From CAZAGA01 sp041912175 (lineage in GTDB: Bacteria > Chloroflexota > Anaerolineae > Anaerolineales > UBA4823), in contig JAYRNN010000246.1 in the NCBI GenBank assembly GCA_041912175.1, positions 1 through 26,661 on the forward strand: a DNA stretch of 26,661 bases. The letters run 5' to 3'. The position numbers and the translations under genes were made by a program. Within the stretch, counting starts at the first letter, position 1, and each line of letters starts with the position of its first letter. Shown here piece after piece: positions 1 through 8,103 of this stretch. Under the pieces are notes generated by a model. It had not been told where the DNA came from. It worked only from the letters and a program-made list of their open reading frames with translations, and made no database searches.

Positions 1-36
1 GCCAGAGTCTCTATAGTGGAATGATTCAATCTGCGA

Positions 37-1377
37 TCATGATATGGGCCACAAGTTGCAGGGCCGTTTTGGGAAAAGCGCATTAATTACCCCAAAAACT
101 TCATCTGTCTCATACCAACAATCCGCAAATGCATAGGATAATTCTTCGAAGGTGCGATAGCCGAACAATAGCTGAAGGAATGTCAGCCCCGGAAATGCAA
201 CATCCCCTGAATGGCCGACCGGAGATGGCCGGTAAGCAACTACCTTTGTCAGGCTACCTCCTTCTAGCCCAAGGAGCAGTCCATCTCGATAAAAGGTTAT
301 TTTTATTTCCCCAGAATATCCCTGGTAGGGCGACGCGGCCAGGTTTTTTTCCAGGGCGGAGGAAACATGGCGGATAAAATCCGGTATATCGGCTACCCGG
401 ATATACCAGGCGTATGGCTTGCGAACCCGGGGCAAGCTTTCATGCAGGACTTCGTAAACGGGATGTTCTCGGCCTAGCCAGAAACCATATCCATCGAGCT
501 CGTCTTGTTTCCCTTCTGCAGCCGCATTAGTCAATCCGGTTGTGTAGAGGTACCGAACAACGCTGGGCGTGACATGACTCCAGGGTATTCCGGGTTTGAT
601 CTCATATTGAGATGCTACCAAACCTGCACGCCAATTTTTCGGCGGATGCGCCAGATAACCAACCGCTTCTCCATCTGGAGTCTCGATGATACGCAGCTCC
701 GAGCGGTTTATATTATTTGCGCTTTTCCCATTCAGTTCATAATCCCATAGGGCGGCATCCCTTATGCAATTGACCAGATACCTCTGGTTGGCGATTTGAT
801 GCAGGTTTTCGATAAAAACCTGATCCTTCTTTTTGGCTGGTCTAATTTGGTAAGGTTCGACCTGATCTGGCTTAAGTCCTGGCACAGATTTCTTAAAGCC
901 AATCCGTCCGCCGCCGAGGTCCATGGCCATCTCATAGCCAAATAATCTGTAATAATACGGAATTCCGGTGATCCCTTGTACTTTTTCTCCGCGAGCCTGG
1001 CTCCACTGGTGGATAATTTCAAATTGCGCACGCACCAGGCCGCGATTGCGATATTCAGGTGATGTGGCTACCAATTCAGGCCGTCCGACTCCAAAAGGTA
1101 TCCCGCCATATGACCAGGTCTGTGAAATCAAGTTTAACGAAGAAACAATTTGGTTGGAGTGCATATCTTCAACGACGGTGAAATCGCCGGATTCAAACGT
1201 AGGGTGTGGACGCTCTATCAAGTCTCGCACCCAGGCGCGCACGCCTTCGTCTGGTTGGTCAGGACCATCATCACTATGGATGCGGGCATTGAAATCCGAT
1301 AAGGCCGGTGCATCGTAAACCGTTGCACGGCGCACGATTAGCCCATTTCCTAGGTCGCGTAAAATTTGCTTTTGCAT
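37..1377 (-). CDS. Eis-like GNAT N-acetyltransferase with SCP2-like C-terminus
   Basis: A 446-residue protein with the three-part layout of the Eis/YhfN-type acetyltransferases. The N-terminal GNAT domain spans roughly residues 12-160, with the acetyl-CoA loop at 101-120 (ELVATSPEYRNRGLVRAQFE). A second, degenerate GNAT-like segment covers about 175-330 and a sterol-carrier-like C-terminal domain about 335-446. Enzymes of this family transfer an acetyl group to amines; the best known member acetylates aminoglycosides, but substrates vary and none can be assigned here. The ATG at 1377 follows an AGGAG ribosome site by 9 nt. It starts 4 nt after the stop of the upstream double-GNAT gene, so the two are very likely co-transcribed. 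It is the last gene of the long minus-strand run and nothing recognisable lies between its stop and base 1. Confidence 0.85.
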   Translation of the reverse strand: MQKQILRDLGNGLIVRRATVYDAPALSDFNARIHSDDGPDQPDEGVRAWVRDLIERPHPTFESGDFTVVEDMHSNQIVSSLNLISQTWSYGGIPFGVGRPELVATSPEYRNRGLVRAQFEIIHQWSQARGEKVQGITGIPYYYRLFGYEMAMDLGGGRIGFKKSVPGLKPDQVEPYQIRPAKKKDQVFIENLHQIANQRYLVNCIRDAALWDYELNGKSANNINRSELRIIETPDGEAVGYLAHPPKNWRAGLVASQYEIKPGIPWSHVTPSVVRYLYTTGLTNAAAEGKQDELDGYGFWLGREHPVYEVLHESLPRVRKPYAWYIRVADIPDFIRHVSSALEKNLAASPYQGYSGEIKITFYRDGLLLGLEGGSLTKVVAYRPSPVGHSGDVAFPGLTFLQLLFGYRTFEELSYAFADCWYETDEVFGVINALFPKRPCNLWPIS

Positions 1378-1381
1378 GGGA

Positions 1382-2386
1382 TCAATCTCCTGGTATATCT
1401 GGTTCTACTCCAGGACGGAGTTCTTTTTCATAAAGGATGAAACGATGGGCTACGTGCATGCCCGCTTTTTCGTAGAGGCGGGTGGCTCCTGTAGGATTTT
1501 CGGCGTCTACACTCAGCCGGATAACCTGGATGTTACGTTGAAAAAACGTCTGAAAGGCAGTTTGTAACAGAGCGCGTCCCAACCCTTTACGCCGCCAGGC
1601 TGACCTGACCGCTAGCTGGCTGATCCAACCAACCCGATTGTCAAGAGTACGGCAAATAGTGCCTCCAGCAATTTCATTTCCATCTATTGCCAGGAACCAT
1701 AAGGTTGGATCAAAGCTTTCATCAGAGAGCATACGCCGTTGCCAGAGCTCGAAATCCCATGGAGTATAGCCCCAATGATCGCGGAAAGCCTCCTCGAAAG
1801 CATCAAACACAGGTTTTACATCTGCGTTCGGGTTATATGGCTGTTGGTTAATACCGGCCGGCCATTCTGCCGCGCTGGGTAAACTCTTTAGCTTAATTTC
1901 CATGTGCCAGAAATAGCGAATGGCTATATACCCTTCATTTACATGTAGTTCGCTTGCGACAGGGTCCAAGCCATCCACCCCATTGCGGAGCGCCACCCGC
2001 CATTGAGGGAGGGCGAAGGGGATATGTTGGCGGGCGCGTTCTTCCAGTAATCGTAGCATTGTTGTTCCAATGCCGAGGTTATTATATTGCGGGTGAACAT
2101 AACCGTCACCGCTGAGTACAGCATGACCGAATCGGTTCCAAATTTCTTGGTAGCCGACAATGATGGGCTCTTCATTTGCACTGGGAGGCGGCGAGAGTAC
2201 AACCCAGGCGTCTGAATCGAGATGAAATTCCGGCCGCTGCCATTCCTGCAACAGTTCAATTTCACTATGATGCGCCTCACCCTCCATATGAGTTTCATAG
2301 GCGCGGATCAAGGTATTAATGGCAGGCGCATCTTGAAAATTGGCAGACCTTAGGGTATATCCTTTGGGCAAAAGGCGCTCGGGCAT
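1382..2386 (-). CDS. tandem two-domain GNAT acetyltransferase
   Basis: A 334-residue protein carrying two GNAT folds in one chain, the arrangement seen in mycothiol synthase-like acetyltransferases. The first acetyl-CoA loop lies around 96-112 (HPQYNNLGIGTTM). The second and better preserved one lies around 257-275 (LAVRSAWRRKGLGRALLQ), followed by the typical LYEKAGM element at 304-310. Fusions of this kind usually keep one active and one structural domain, and the stronger motifs here favour the C-terminal half as catalytic. It ends 4 nt before the Eis-like gene and starts 24 nt after the MFS transporter gene, in the same direction. Mycothiol synthase itself would be unexpected outside actinobacteria, so the substrate is left open. 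Confidence 0.82.
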   Translation of the reverse strand: MPERLLPKGYTLRSANFQDAPAINTLIRAYETHMEGEAHHSEIELLQEWQRPEFHLDSDAWVVLSPPPSANEEPIIVGYQEIWNRFGHAVLSGDGYVHPQYNNLGIGTTMLRLLEERARQHIPFALPQWRVALRNGVDGLDPVASELHVNEGYIAIRYFWHMEIKLKSLPSAAEWPAGINQQPYNPNADVKPVFDAFEEAFRDHWGYTPWDFELWQRRMLSDESFDPTLWFLAIDGNEIAGGTICRTLDNRVGWISQLAVRSAWRRKGLGRALLQTAFQTFFQRNIQVIRLSVDAENPTGATRLYEKAGMHVAHRFILYEKELRPGVEPDIPGD

Positions 2387-2410
2387 AAAAACAGAAATCC
2401 TATTTAATAA

Positions 2411-3700
2411 TTATAGATCGTCTTGTAATATGTCTGGGACTGCCGCTGATACATCTTTCCGGCTGGTTCGAGCAAATAACGGGAGGGTCGGCGTGAGGGT
2501 GATAGCCGAAACGGTGATCGCGGCCCGCACCGAGAAGATATTCCCGATCAGGCCAACGATCGGACCGCCGGCGACCTGGCCAATCGCATCGACCTGGCTG
2601 CTCATTGAAAGCACCGTCGCCCGTACCTGAGAATCAAGGCTTTGATTGACCCACGCGGTGTAAAGTGGCCCGCTGACGTTGCGCGCAACATAAATGACAA
2701 GATAGGCGACAACTGCCCAGAAAATTACCGGGACGAGGGCAAAGCACAATAAACCAAGAATCAAAAAAGCCGTAACCGACATCATGGCGCGCGCGGTTGC
2801 TGTATGACTGGAAATGTTAACGCGCCTGAGAGCGATTTCGCTGGCCGCTACTGAAAGCAGCATGCCGGCAGTGCGCATGATACTCATCCATACTACCGGT
2901 TGGAAGTTCATAAAAGTGGGAAAATTATAATTATCCAGGATTAACTTTGTCCACAGCCGATCAAAGCCCTCGCTATAGAGGCCAAAAAATAACCCGATAA
3001 CCAGAATATCCATTAATGCCGGTCTCTTTCGTACCATCCCCAAACCACCCCGGAAGGTATGCGCCATATTTTGCCAGGATGTACGTTCTTCACGTGGTGT
3101 TGGATGAAATCCGTTCTCCGGCATGATTAATATGAGCAAGATGCCAAGCAGCGAGATTGTCGCGCCGCCGACCTGGATTGGCAGGCTTATGCGCAGGCTG
3201 CCTAAGATTGCGCCTGCGCCAAGCCCTAGCAGGGCAGTAACCTGACTGATCTGATTGCTGCGTAAAAAAGCCCGGTTGGCGGCTGTTTCACCGATCTCAT
3301 CTGTGATCCAAGCTTGCGTTGCCCCACTGGTAAAGGTGTACCCAACCCCCCATACCACTTGGGCTAACAAGATCGGTAAGAATATGGGTATCGATCCTTC
3401 CAGGAAAGTACCCATTCCGATGAGAAAGTAACCAATAATGATCGACAATCGGCGGCTGTAGATGTCTGCTACAATGCCGGTCGGAATTTCGAAAATAAAG
3501 ATGGAAGCTTCTAGCACTGTACCGACGAGAACGAGCTGTAACGGCGATAAACCAGCCTTGGTAACCTGGTAAATCGAACTGGCTGCAAAAATCATGGCGA
3601 ACAGAAAAGAGCCGGCTCCTTCTAGAAACAAGAAAACAAAATACGCATCAAGCTTTTTCAAGGGCAGGTTTCCTGGAATGCCAGTTTGTCGCCTGTTCAT
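2411..3700 (-). CDS. MFS transporter, 12-helix type
   Basis: A 429-residue integral membrane protein with about twelve hydrophobic segments and the MFS loop 2-3 signature in the form GIVADIYSRR, where the conserved Asp and Arg pair are present. It is probably a drug or metabolite exporter; neighbouring acetyltransferases and an amidase fit a detoxification role, but that is inference. The ATG at 3700 overlaps the upstream amidase by 53 nt and has no good ribosome site. An in-frame TTG at 3661, preceded by AGGAAA, would cut the overlap to 14 nt and still keep the whole first helix, so the true start may be there. The intracellular linker between helices 6 and 7 is visible as the charged stretch around HPTPREERTSW. 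Confidence 0.85.
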   Translation of the reverse strand: MNRRQTGIPGNLPLKKLDAYFVFLFLEGAGSFLFAMIFAASSIYQVTKAGLSPLQLVLVGTVLEASIFIFEIPTGIVADIYSRRLSIIIGYFLIGMGTFLEGSIPIFLPILLAQVVWGVGYTFTSGATQAWITDEIGETAANRAFLRSNQISQVTALLGLGAGAILGSLRISLPIQVGGATISLLGILLILIMPENGFHPTPREERTSWQNMAHTFRGGLGMVRKRPALMDILVIGLFFGLYSEGFDRLWTKLILDNYNFPTFMNFQPVVWMSIMRTAGMLLSVAASEIALRRVNISSHTATARAMMSVTAFLILGLLCFALVPVIFWAVVAYLVIYVARNVSGPLYTAWVNQSLDSQVRATVLSMSSQVDAIGQVAGGPIVGLIGNIFSVRAAITVSAITLTPTLPLFARTSRKDVSAAVPDILQDDL

Positions 3701-5057
3701 AAGTAAAGGCTGCTCGCAGCAGGCTTGCTTCCGCCCAGGGGCGCGCCACTAGCTGCAAACCAACCGGCATCTTCCGGGTTGAATAGCCGCATGGCAGAGA
3801 CAACGCTGGTAGACCTGTCAAATTGAAGGGGGCCGTATAGCGCGTCAGCAAACGTGCTTGCTCCAGTGCATCTGGTCCTTCGATCGGCGGCGCGCTAACT
3901 GGGGTGCTTGGCATGAGTAGGACATCGTAATGTTCAAAGAAACGCTCGAATTGCCGGCGCAGTAGTGTTTGTGTTCGGCGGGCCTGTATATACTCGCCGG
4001 ATGAATAAGCTGCGCCGGAACGCAGGCGGCGTAAGATATCATCTCCAAAACCTTCTGGCTGATGGGCCAGCCTCTCAGCATGATAGGCTGCTGCATCGCT
4101 GGTTACCATAATGAGGTTGGATTGGGCAGCCTGCAACATCCCCGGGAATTGCACCTGTTCAATGATTGCTCCATGGTCCTGATAAACTTGCGCGGCGGAT
4201 TGTACTGCCTGCAAGACTTCCAGGTCCGTTTGATCAAAATAATCGCCCACAGCAAAAGCAATGCGCCAACCCTTCACTCCTTCTTTAAGATGGGTTAAGT
4301 AATTGGCGTGTGACGCCTTGACCGAATAAGGATCCGCAGCATCATAGCCGGCGATCCGTTGCAACATTATCGCGACATCCTGGACGCACCTGGCCATAGG
4401 GCCTGCATGGTCAGTATTCCAACTAAGCGGCAACACCCCACGCAAACTGACCCGTCCATAGGTCGGTTTCAAACCAACCACTCCACACAATGAGGCTGGG
4501 ATGCGGATTGATCCACCGCTGTCTGTTCCTAAAGAACCCATACACAACTCGGCTGCCAGCGCCGCCGCAGATCCGCCGGATGAACCCCCCGTTATGCGAG
4601 TAGGATTCCAGGGGTTTCGGCAGGTACCAAAATGTGGATTGACATTCGTCACACCCAGAGCAATTTCATGCATGTTTAGTTTACCCAGGAAAATGACGCC
4701 ATCTTTTTGAAGTATTTTTACAACCTGGGCATCTTCGGTGGGTAGATAATCTTTGAAAAATGTGCATCCAGCCGTCGTGGGCAGCCCGCGAGTCTCATAA
4801 AGGTCTTTCAAGGCTATTGGTATGCCTAAAAGAGGAGAAGCCGATCGATTGGTGCGACCTGATCGACGGAGCAAAGTTCTCTCTATCTCTTGGGCTTGTT
4901 GTAAGGCGAGCTCTGGAGTGAACGTAATGAAACAATTGAGCAGCGGATCATACCGCTCGACGCGTTCTAGATAAGCCTGGGTCAATTCGACAGGAGAAAC
5001 CTGCCCGGTATGAATCAGTTCACTTGCCTCTACAATTGTTAGGGATGTCAAGTCCAT
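3648..5057 (-). CDS. amidase signature-family hydrolase (GatA-like)
   Basis: A 469-residue amidase signature enzyme. The full Ser-cisSer-Lys triad is present: Lys84 in PIALKDLYETRG, Ser159 in the glycine/serine loop GGSSGGSAAA at 157-166, and Ser183 as nucleophile in GTDSGGSIRIPAS. The 24-residue spacing between the two serines matches GatA and FAAH. These enzymes hydrolyse carboxamides; the protein is close in size to GatA, but gatB and gatC are not beside it, so a stand-alone amidase is more likely than the tRNA amidotransferase subunit. The ATG at 5057 has an excellent AAGGAGG site 7 nt upstream. Its end overlaps the MFS gene, which suggests coupled translation and perhaps a transported substrate or product. 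Confidence 0.88.
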   Translation of the reverse strand: MDLTSLTIVEASELIHTGQVSPVELTQAYLERVERYDPLLNCFITFTPELALQQAQEIERTLLRRSGRTNRSASPLLGIPIALKDLYETRGLPTTAGCTFFKDYLPTEDAQVVKILQKDGVIFLGKLNMHEIALGVTNVNPHFGTCRNPWNPTRITGGSSGGSAAALAAELCMGSLGTDSGGSIRIPASLCGVVGLKPTYGRVSLRGVLPLSWNTDHAGPMARCVQDVAIMLQRIAGYDAADPYSVKASHANYLTHLKEGVKGWRIAFAVGDYFDQTDLEVLQAVQSAAQVYQDHGAIIEQVQFPGMLQAAQSNLIMVTSDAAAYHAERLAHQPEGFGDDILRRLRSGAAYSSGEYIQARRTQTLLRRQFERFFEHYDVLLMPSTPVSAPPIEGPDALEQARLLTRYTAPFNLTGLPALSLPCGYSTRKMPVGLQLVARPWAEASLLRAAFTYEQATNWHSRKPALEKA

Positions 5058-5101
5058 GACGACCCTCCTTTTTGAAAATCAACGCGAGCAAGGATATACT
5101 T

Positions 5102-5737
5102 TTATGAAATTAGCGAGTGATCGTTTTGACCATCTGTGGATAAAACTTGTTCCAGATCGTGTAAGGTTTGCGCCCGGCTCTGATATTGAATGCCAATCAA
5201 GCCTACTGTTTCAGCAGATTGGACATTTCTTAGCATATCATCGATGAATACCGCCTCTTGCGGTAAGATACCCAGGCGCTCCACCGCCAGGCGGTAGATT
5301 CGCGGATCCGGCTTGGCCAGACCAACCTCTGCAGAGATGATCATATCTTCGAACACATCAGATACTTGCCATTCATTTTCAATCAATTGCCGTAGATTAT
5401 CCCAGGCATTGCTCAGTAGCCCGATCTTGTAGCGCGATCGGAGGCTACGAATAAAATCAATTAACTCGTGATCGATTCCATCAGTGCTCCAAAACTGGCG
5501 TAAAAAACTCGAGAGATTTTCCGATGGAATATTTAGATATTCGGCAACGCTCTGCCAATGTTGGTGGATCGTGAGCTCACCTACGGTTGCTTGTTGGGCC
5601 GAAGGACTATCGAAGATCGCCCAATATATCTTATCCAGGGGCAGATTATATTGAGCGGCGAGCTTAAACCGTGGGGCTTCATCGCCCATCGATAAAATAA
5701 CGCCGCCCATATCCCAAATCACAGCTTTAATAGTCAT
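5102..5737 (-). CDS. HAD-superfamily hydrolase, copy B
   Basis: A 211-residue HAD hydrolase of the subfamily IA type. Motif I is WDMGGVIL with nucleophile Asp9; the usual second Asp is Gly11, as in the YihX-like sugar phosphatases. Motif II is Ser109-Asn110 (GLLSNAWDN), motif III is Lys142 (GLAKPDPRIY) and motif IV is Asp166-Asp167 (FIDDMLRN). It is probably a small phosphatase of the cytoplasm. All these residues fall at exactly the same numbers as in the gene immediately upstream, so the two are a tandem duplication. The ATG at 5737 overlaps the end of that upstream copy by 11 nt. The stop is 44 nt before the amidase. Confidence 0.87.
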   Translation of the reverse strand: MTIKAVIWDMGGVILSMGDEAPRFKLAAQYNLPLDKIYWAIFDSPSAQQATVGELTIHQHWQSVAEYLNIPSENLSSFLRQFWSTDGIDHELIDFIRSLRSRYKIGLLSNAWDNLRQLIENEWQVSDVFEDMIISAEVGLAKPDPRIYRLAVERLGILPQEAVFIDDMLRNVQSAETVGLIGIQYQSRAQTLHDLEQVLSTDGQNDHSLIS

Positions 5738-6347
5738 AATCTGTTCTTTCTAGCATTTTTTGCAAATCAACCAATGTCTGGGCCGTGTTCCGGAATTGGA
5801 TTGTACGCAAGCCAGCAGCCTCAGCGCCGATTAAATTATGGCTAAAATCATCGATAAAAATTGCCTGGTTTGGCAAGACGTCTAACGCAGAGATCGCCAT
5901 CTCGTAAATACGTACATCTGGCTTAAGCAATCCAACCTCAGATGAGATAACCACTGTATCAAATGCATCTTCTATCTTCCACCGATCTCGAATTGCGCGC
6001 CGTAAACCAGGGAAATTATTGCTTAATAAACCTGTGCGATATATCGGACGCAGGTTTCGAATGTATTCTATCAATAGCGAATCCAGGTAATCGCCGCCCC
6101 AGAACTCTTTCTGGAAGTCTTTAAAAGCATGTGGCGTTAATCCCACAGCCATGCGTACATTTTTCCAATGCTGCGCATCTGTCAGTTGGCCAAGCTGGGC
6201 GCGCCGGCCTGATTCGCTTGAGAAAACCAGGTCTTCTAATTCCAGGCGTGTCTTTCCAAGCCGCTGGGCCAGGCGTTCTCGGCTCGCGATATCGTCTGTG
6301 CGTACCAATACGCCCCCCAAATCCCAAATAATTGCGCGGATACTCAT
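5727..6347 (-). CDS. HAD-superfamily hydrolase, copy A
   Basis: A 206-residue paralogue of the downstream HAD gene. It has nucleophile Asp9 (WDLGGVLV), a motif II Ser109-Asn110 pair (GLLSNNFPG), Lys142 (GLLKPDVRIY) and Asp166-Asp167 (FIDDFSHN), with Gly11 replacing the second motif I Asp. Catalytic residues are intact, so both copies should be active; the cap region between about 17 and 95 differs more than the core, consistent with different substrates. The ATG directly abuts the TAA stop of the upstream GNAT gene with no spacing, which implies translational coupling. Pathway unknown. Confidence 0.87.
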   Translation of the reverse strand: MSIRAIIWDLGGVLVRTDDIASRERLAQRLGKTRLELEDLVFSSESGRRAQLGQLTDAQHWKNVRMAVGLTPHAFKDFQKEFWGGDYLDSLLIEYIRNLRPIYRTGLLSNNFPGLRRAIRDRWKIEDAFDTVVISSEVGLLKPDVRIYEMAISALDVLPNQAIFIDDFSHNLIGAEAAGLRTIQFRNTAQTLVDLQKMLERTDYDY

Positions 6348-6932
6348 TTACTCTACAACTGCGCCAACGCTTAGCTGATAATTTCGTTCCCATTCCGGCC
6401 GGGTGATACCCATGAAGATCAAATCCCAGCGTCTGCCCGCCCGGTTTAAGTATTGGCGCATACGACCTTCGTGGACGAAGCCCACCTTCTCATAAGATCG
6501 GATGGCGCGAGGGTTATATTCAAATACGTTCAACGAAATTCTCCATAGGTTCAACTCGGAAAAGGCAAAGCGTAAGATAATGCGCATGGCGTCGGAGCCA
6601 TAGCCTTTGCTCCAAAATTCTCGTTCACCAATGCCAATTCCCACGAAGGTATCACCATGGTTCCAATGAATGCCATCCAACCCTACATCTCCAATCAATT
6701 GATCATCATTCAGTGTGCGAATTGAAAACAAGAAATTAGAAGGATCGTCCTTGTCTAAATCTTTTTCAAACCACTCTTCTGCCTTTTTAGGCGAAAATGG
6801 CATGCAAGCGCCGCTGCCCATTAAGCGCCAGAATTCAGAATCGCGCGACCATCTCGAGTAGACCTGCCCGGCGGCCACTGCGTCGATGGCTGTCAGATGC
6901 ACCAGGTTTCCGGTAAATAATTCGGATTGCAT
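6348..6932 (-). CDS. RimJ/RimL-type GNAT acetyltransferase, copy 3 of 3
   Basis: A 194-residue single-domain GNAT of the RimJ/RimL type. The acetyl-CoA binding segment is recognisable around residues 100-120 (IGEREFWSKGYGSDAMRIIL), followed by the ELNLWRISL strand and the YNPRAIRSYEKVGF element typical of motif B. Family members acetylate the N-terminus of proteins or small amines such as spermidine and antibiotics. It shares long identical stretches with the next gene upstream (for instance RWSRDSE and EYNPRA), roughly half identical by eye, and belongs to a three-gene tandem array. Its start lies 3 nt after the previous stop and its stop touches the next start. Confidence 0.87.
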   Translation of the reverse strand: MQSELFTGNLVHLTAIDAVAAGQVYSRWSRDSEFWRLMGSGACMPFSPKKAEEWFEKDLDKDDPSNFLFSIRTLNDDQLIGDVGLDGIHWNHGDTFVGIGIGEREFWSKGYGSDAMRIILRFAFSELNLWRISLNVFEYNPRAIRSYEKVGFVHEGRMRQYLNRAGRRWDLIFMGITRPEWERNYQLSVGAVVE

Positions 6933-6935
6933 AGC

Positions 6936-7505
6936 CTAAATTCCAAGCCTGGTAGATTGCTCCCAATCTGTCTTCAAAATGCCCATGATCAATACATCCC
7001 AGCGTTTTCCTTCTCGCTGTACAACCTGACGCTGGCGCCCTTCCAGTATGAAACCAGCTTTTTCGTAAGATCTTTGTGCACGAGGGTTATATTCAAAGAA
7101 TCCCAGCGTGACCCGATAAAGGTTTAACTCGGTAAACGCATACTGCAGGATTAAACGCATTGCATCTGTTCCTAAGCCTTTGCCCCAGTCTGACCGTTCT
7201 CCCAGGCCAATCGCCACCCAGGCGTTGCCATGGTTCCATTCGATGCCCATCAATCCAACGAGGCCGATCAGACGATCCTCTTCCAGAGTATGAATGGCAA
7301 AGAAGAATTCCTGTTGTTCTTCCTTCTCGATATCCTTCTCAAGCCAGCTTTTCCATTTTTTAGTGGACCATAGATAGGCCGGATAGAAATTCAATAACCG
7401 GTGATATTCACTATCGCGGGACCAACGCGCAAAGGCGGTACTCATACGATCTGGATCGAGAGTTGCCAGCCGCACCAACTGACCTTTGAAAAGATTTGGG
7501 CTCAT
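6936..7505 (-). CDS. RimJ/RimL-type GNAT acetyltransferase, copy 2 of 3
   Basis: A 189-residue GNAT acetyltransferase. The start chosen is the ATG at 7505 (MSPNLFKGQLVRL), which overlaps the upstream stop as ATGA and aligns with the starts of the two sister genes; an upstream in-frame start would only add residues inside the neighbour. The acetyl-CoA loop is LGERSDWGKGLGTDAMRLIL, followed by ELNLYRVTL and EYNPRAQRSYEKAGF. The middle copy of the array, it is closer to copy 3 than to copy 1 by eye. Substrate unknown. Confidence 0.86.
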   Translation of the reverse strand: MSPNLFKGQLVRLATLDPDRMSTAFARWSRDSEYHRLLNFYPAYLWSTKKWKSWLEKDIEKEEQQEFFFAIHTLEEDRLIGLVGLMGIEWNHGNAWVAIGLGERSDWGKGLGTDAMRLILQYAFTELNLYRVTLGFFEYNPRAQRSYEKAGFILEGRQRQVVQREGKRWDVLIMGILKTDWEQSTRLGI

Positions 7506-8098
7506 GACTGCCCTCTGTGCAATGCTTCCCATTCCTCACGCAATATTCCCAGATGAACCACATCCCAACGTTGCCCATCCCGGTTGAGCGCCTGCCGGCG
7601 GCGTACCTCCTCTTTAAATCCAACCTTCGTAAATAAACTGAGAGCGGCTGAATTATACTCCGCGATGATAGCCGTCAGTCGGTGCAGATTCAATTCGGAG
7701 AAGGCATAACGGAGCAGCATTTGCAGGGCGTCAGCGCCGAATCCGTGTCTACGATCGGTTTGATCACCGATGCCAAGCTGAATATGTCCGTTGCCGTTCG
7801 TCCAATCCACCCAAAACAAACGCGCAAATCCAATCAGGCGATCATCAGTTGGAGCTCTGATAGTGAAATAAAACAAGTCATGCGATTCTTCTGCCTCCTT
7901 CTCAATGGCTTCGTATTTCTTCTTGAGCTGTGCGACTGAGAGCGGGCGAGCGGGTTGAAAATTGAGCATCCGTAGAAAATCCGGATCCTGGGTCCACTTC
8001 GCCTCAACTTCTGCATCTTTTTCGTGATCGATCGGACCCAGGCGTACATATTTTCCGTCAAACAATGAATCTTTTATCTCCGGCATAATAATATCCAT
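7502..8098 (-). CDS. RimJ/RimL-type GNAT acetyltransferase, copy 1 of 3
   Basis: A 198-residue GNAT and the first, most diverged member of the array. It keeps the acetyl-CoA loop in the form IGDQTDRRHGFGADALQMLL and the ELNLHRLTA and EYNSAALSLFTKVGF elements. Two ATG starts are possible, at 8098 and at 8086 (MPEIKDSLFDG); the second aligns better with the sister proteins, and neither has a strong ribosome site. The gene begins only 5 nt after the stop of the metallophosphoesterase gene and ends in an ATGA overlap with copy 2, so it is part of the same transcript. Confidence 0.85.
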   Translation of the reverse strand: MDIIMPEIKDSLFDGKYVRLGPIDHEKDAEVEAKWTQDPDFLRMLNFQPARPLSVAQLKKKYEAIEKEAEESHDLFYFTIRAPTDDRLIGFARLFWVDWTNGNGHIQLGIGDQTDRRHGFGADALQMLLRYAFSELNLHRLTAIIAEYNSAALSLFTKVGFKEEVRRRQALNRDGQRWDVVHLGILREEWEALHRGQS

Positions 8099-8103
8099 TC
8101 GCT

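Noticed and set aside
968..1318. 116-codon plus-strand reading inside the Eis-like gene
   Set aside because: Antisense shadow with no domain or ribosome site.
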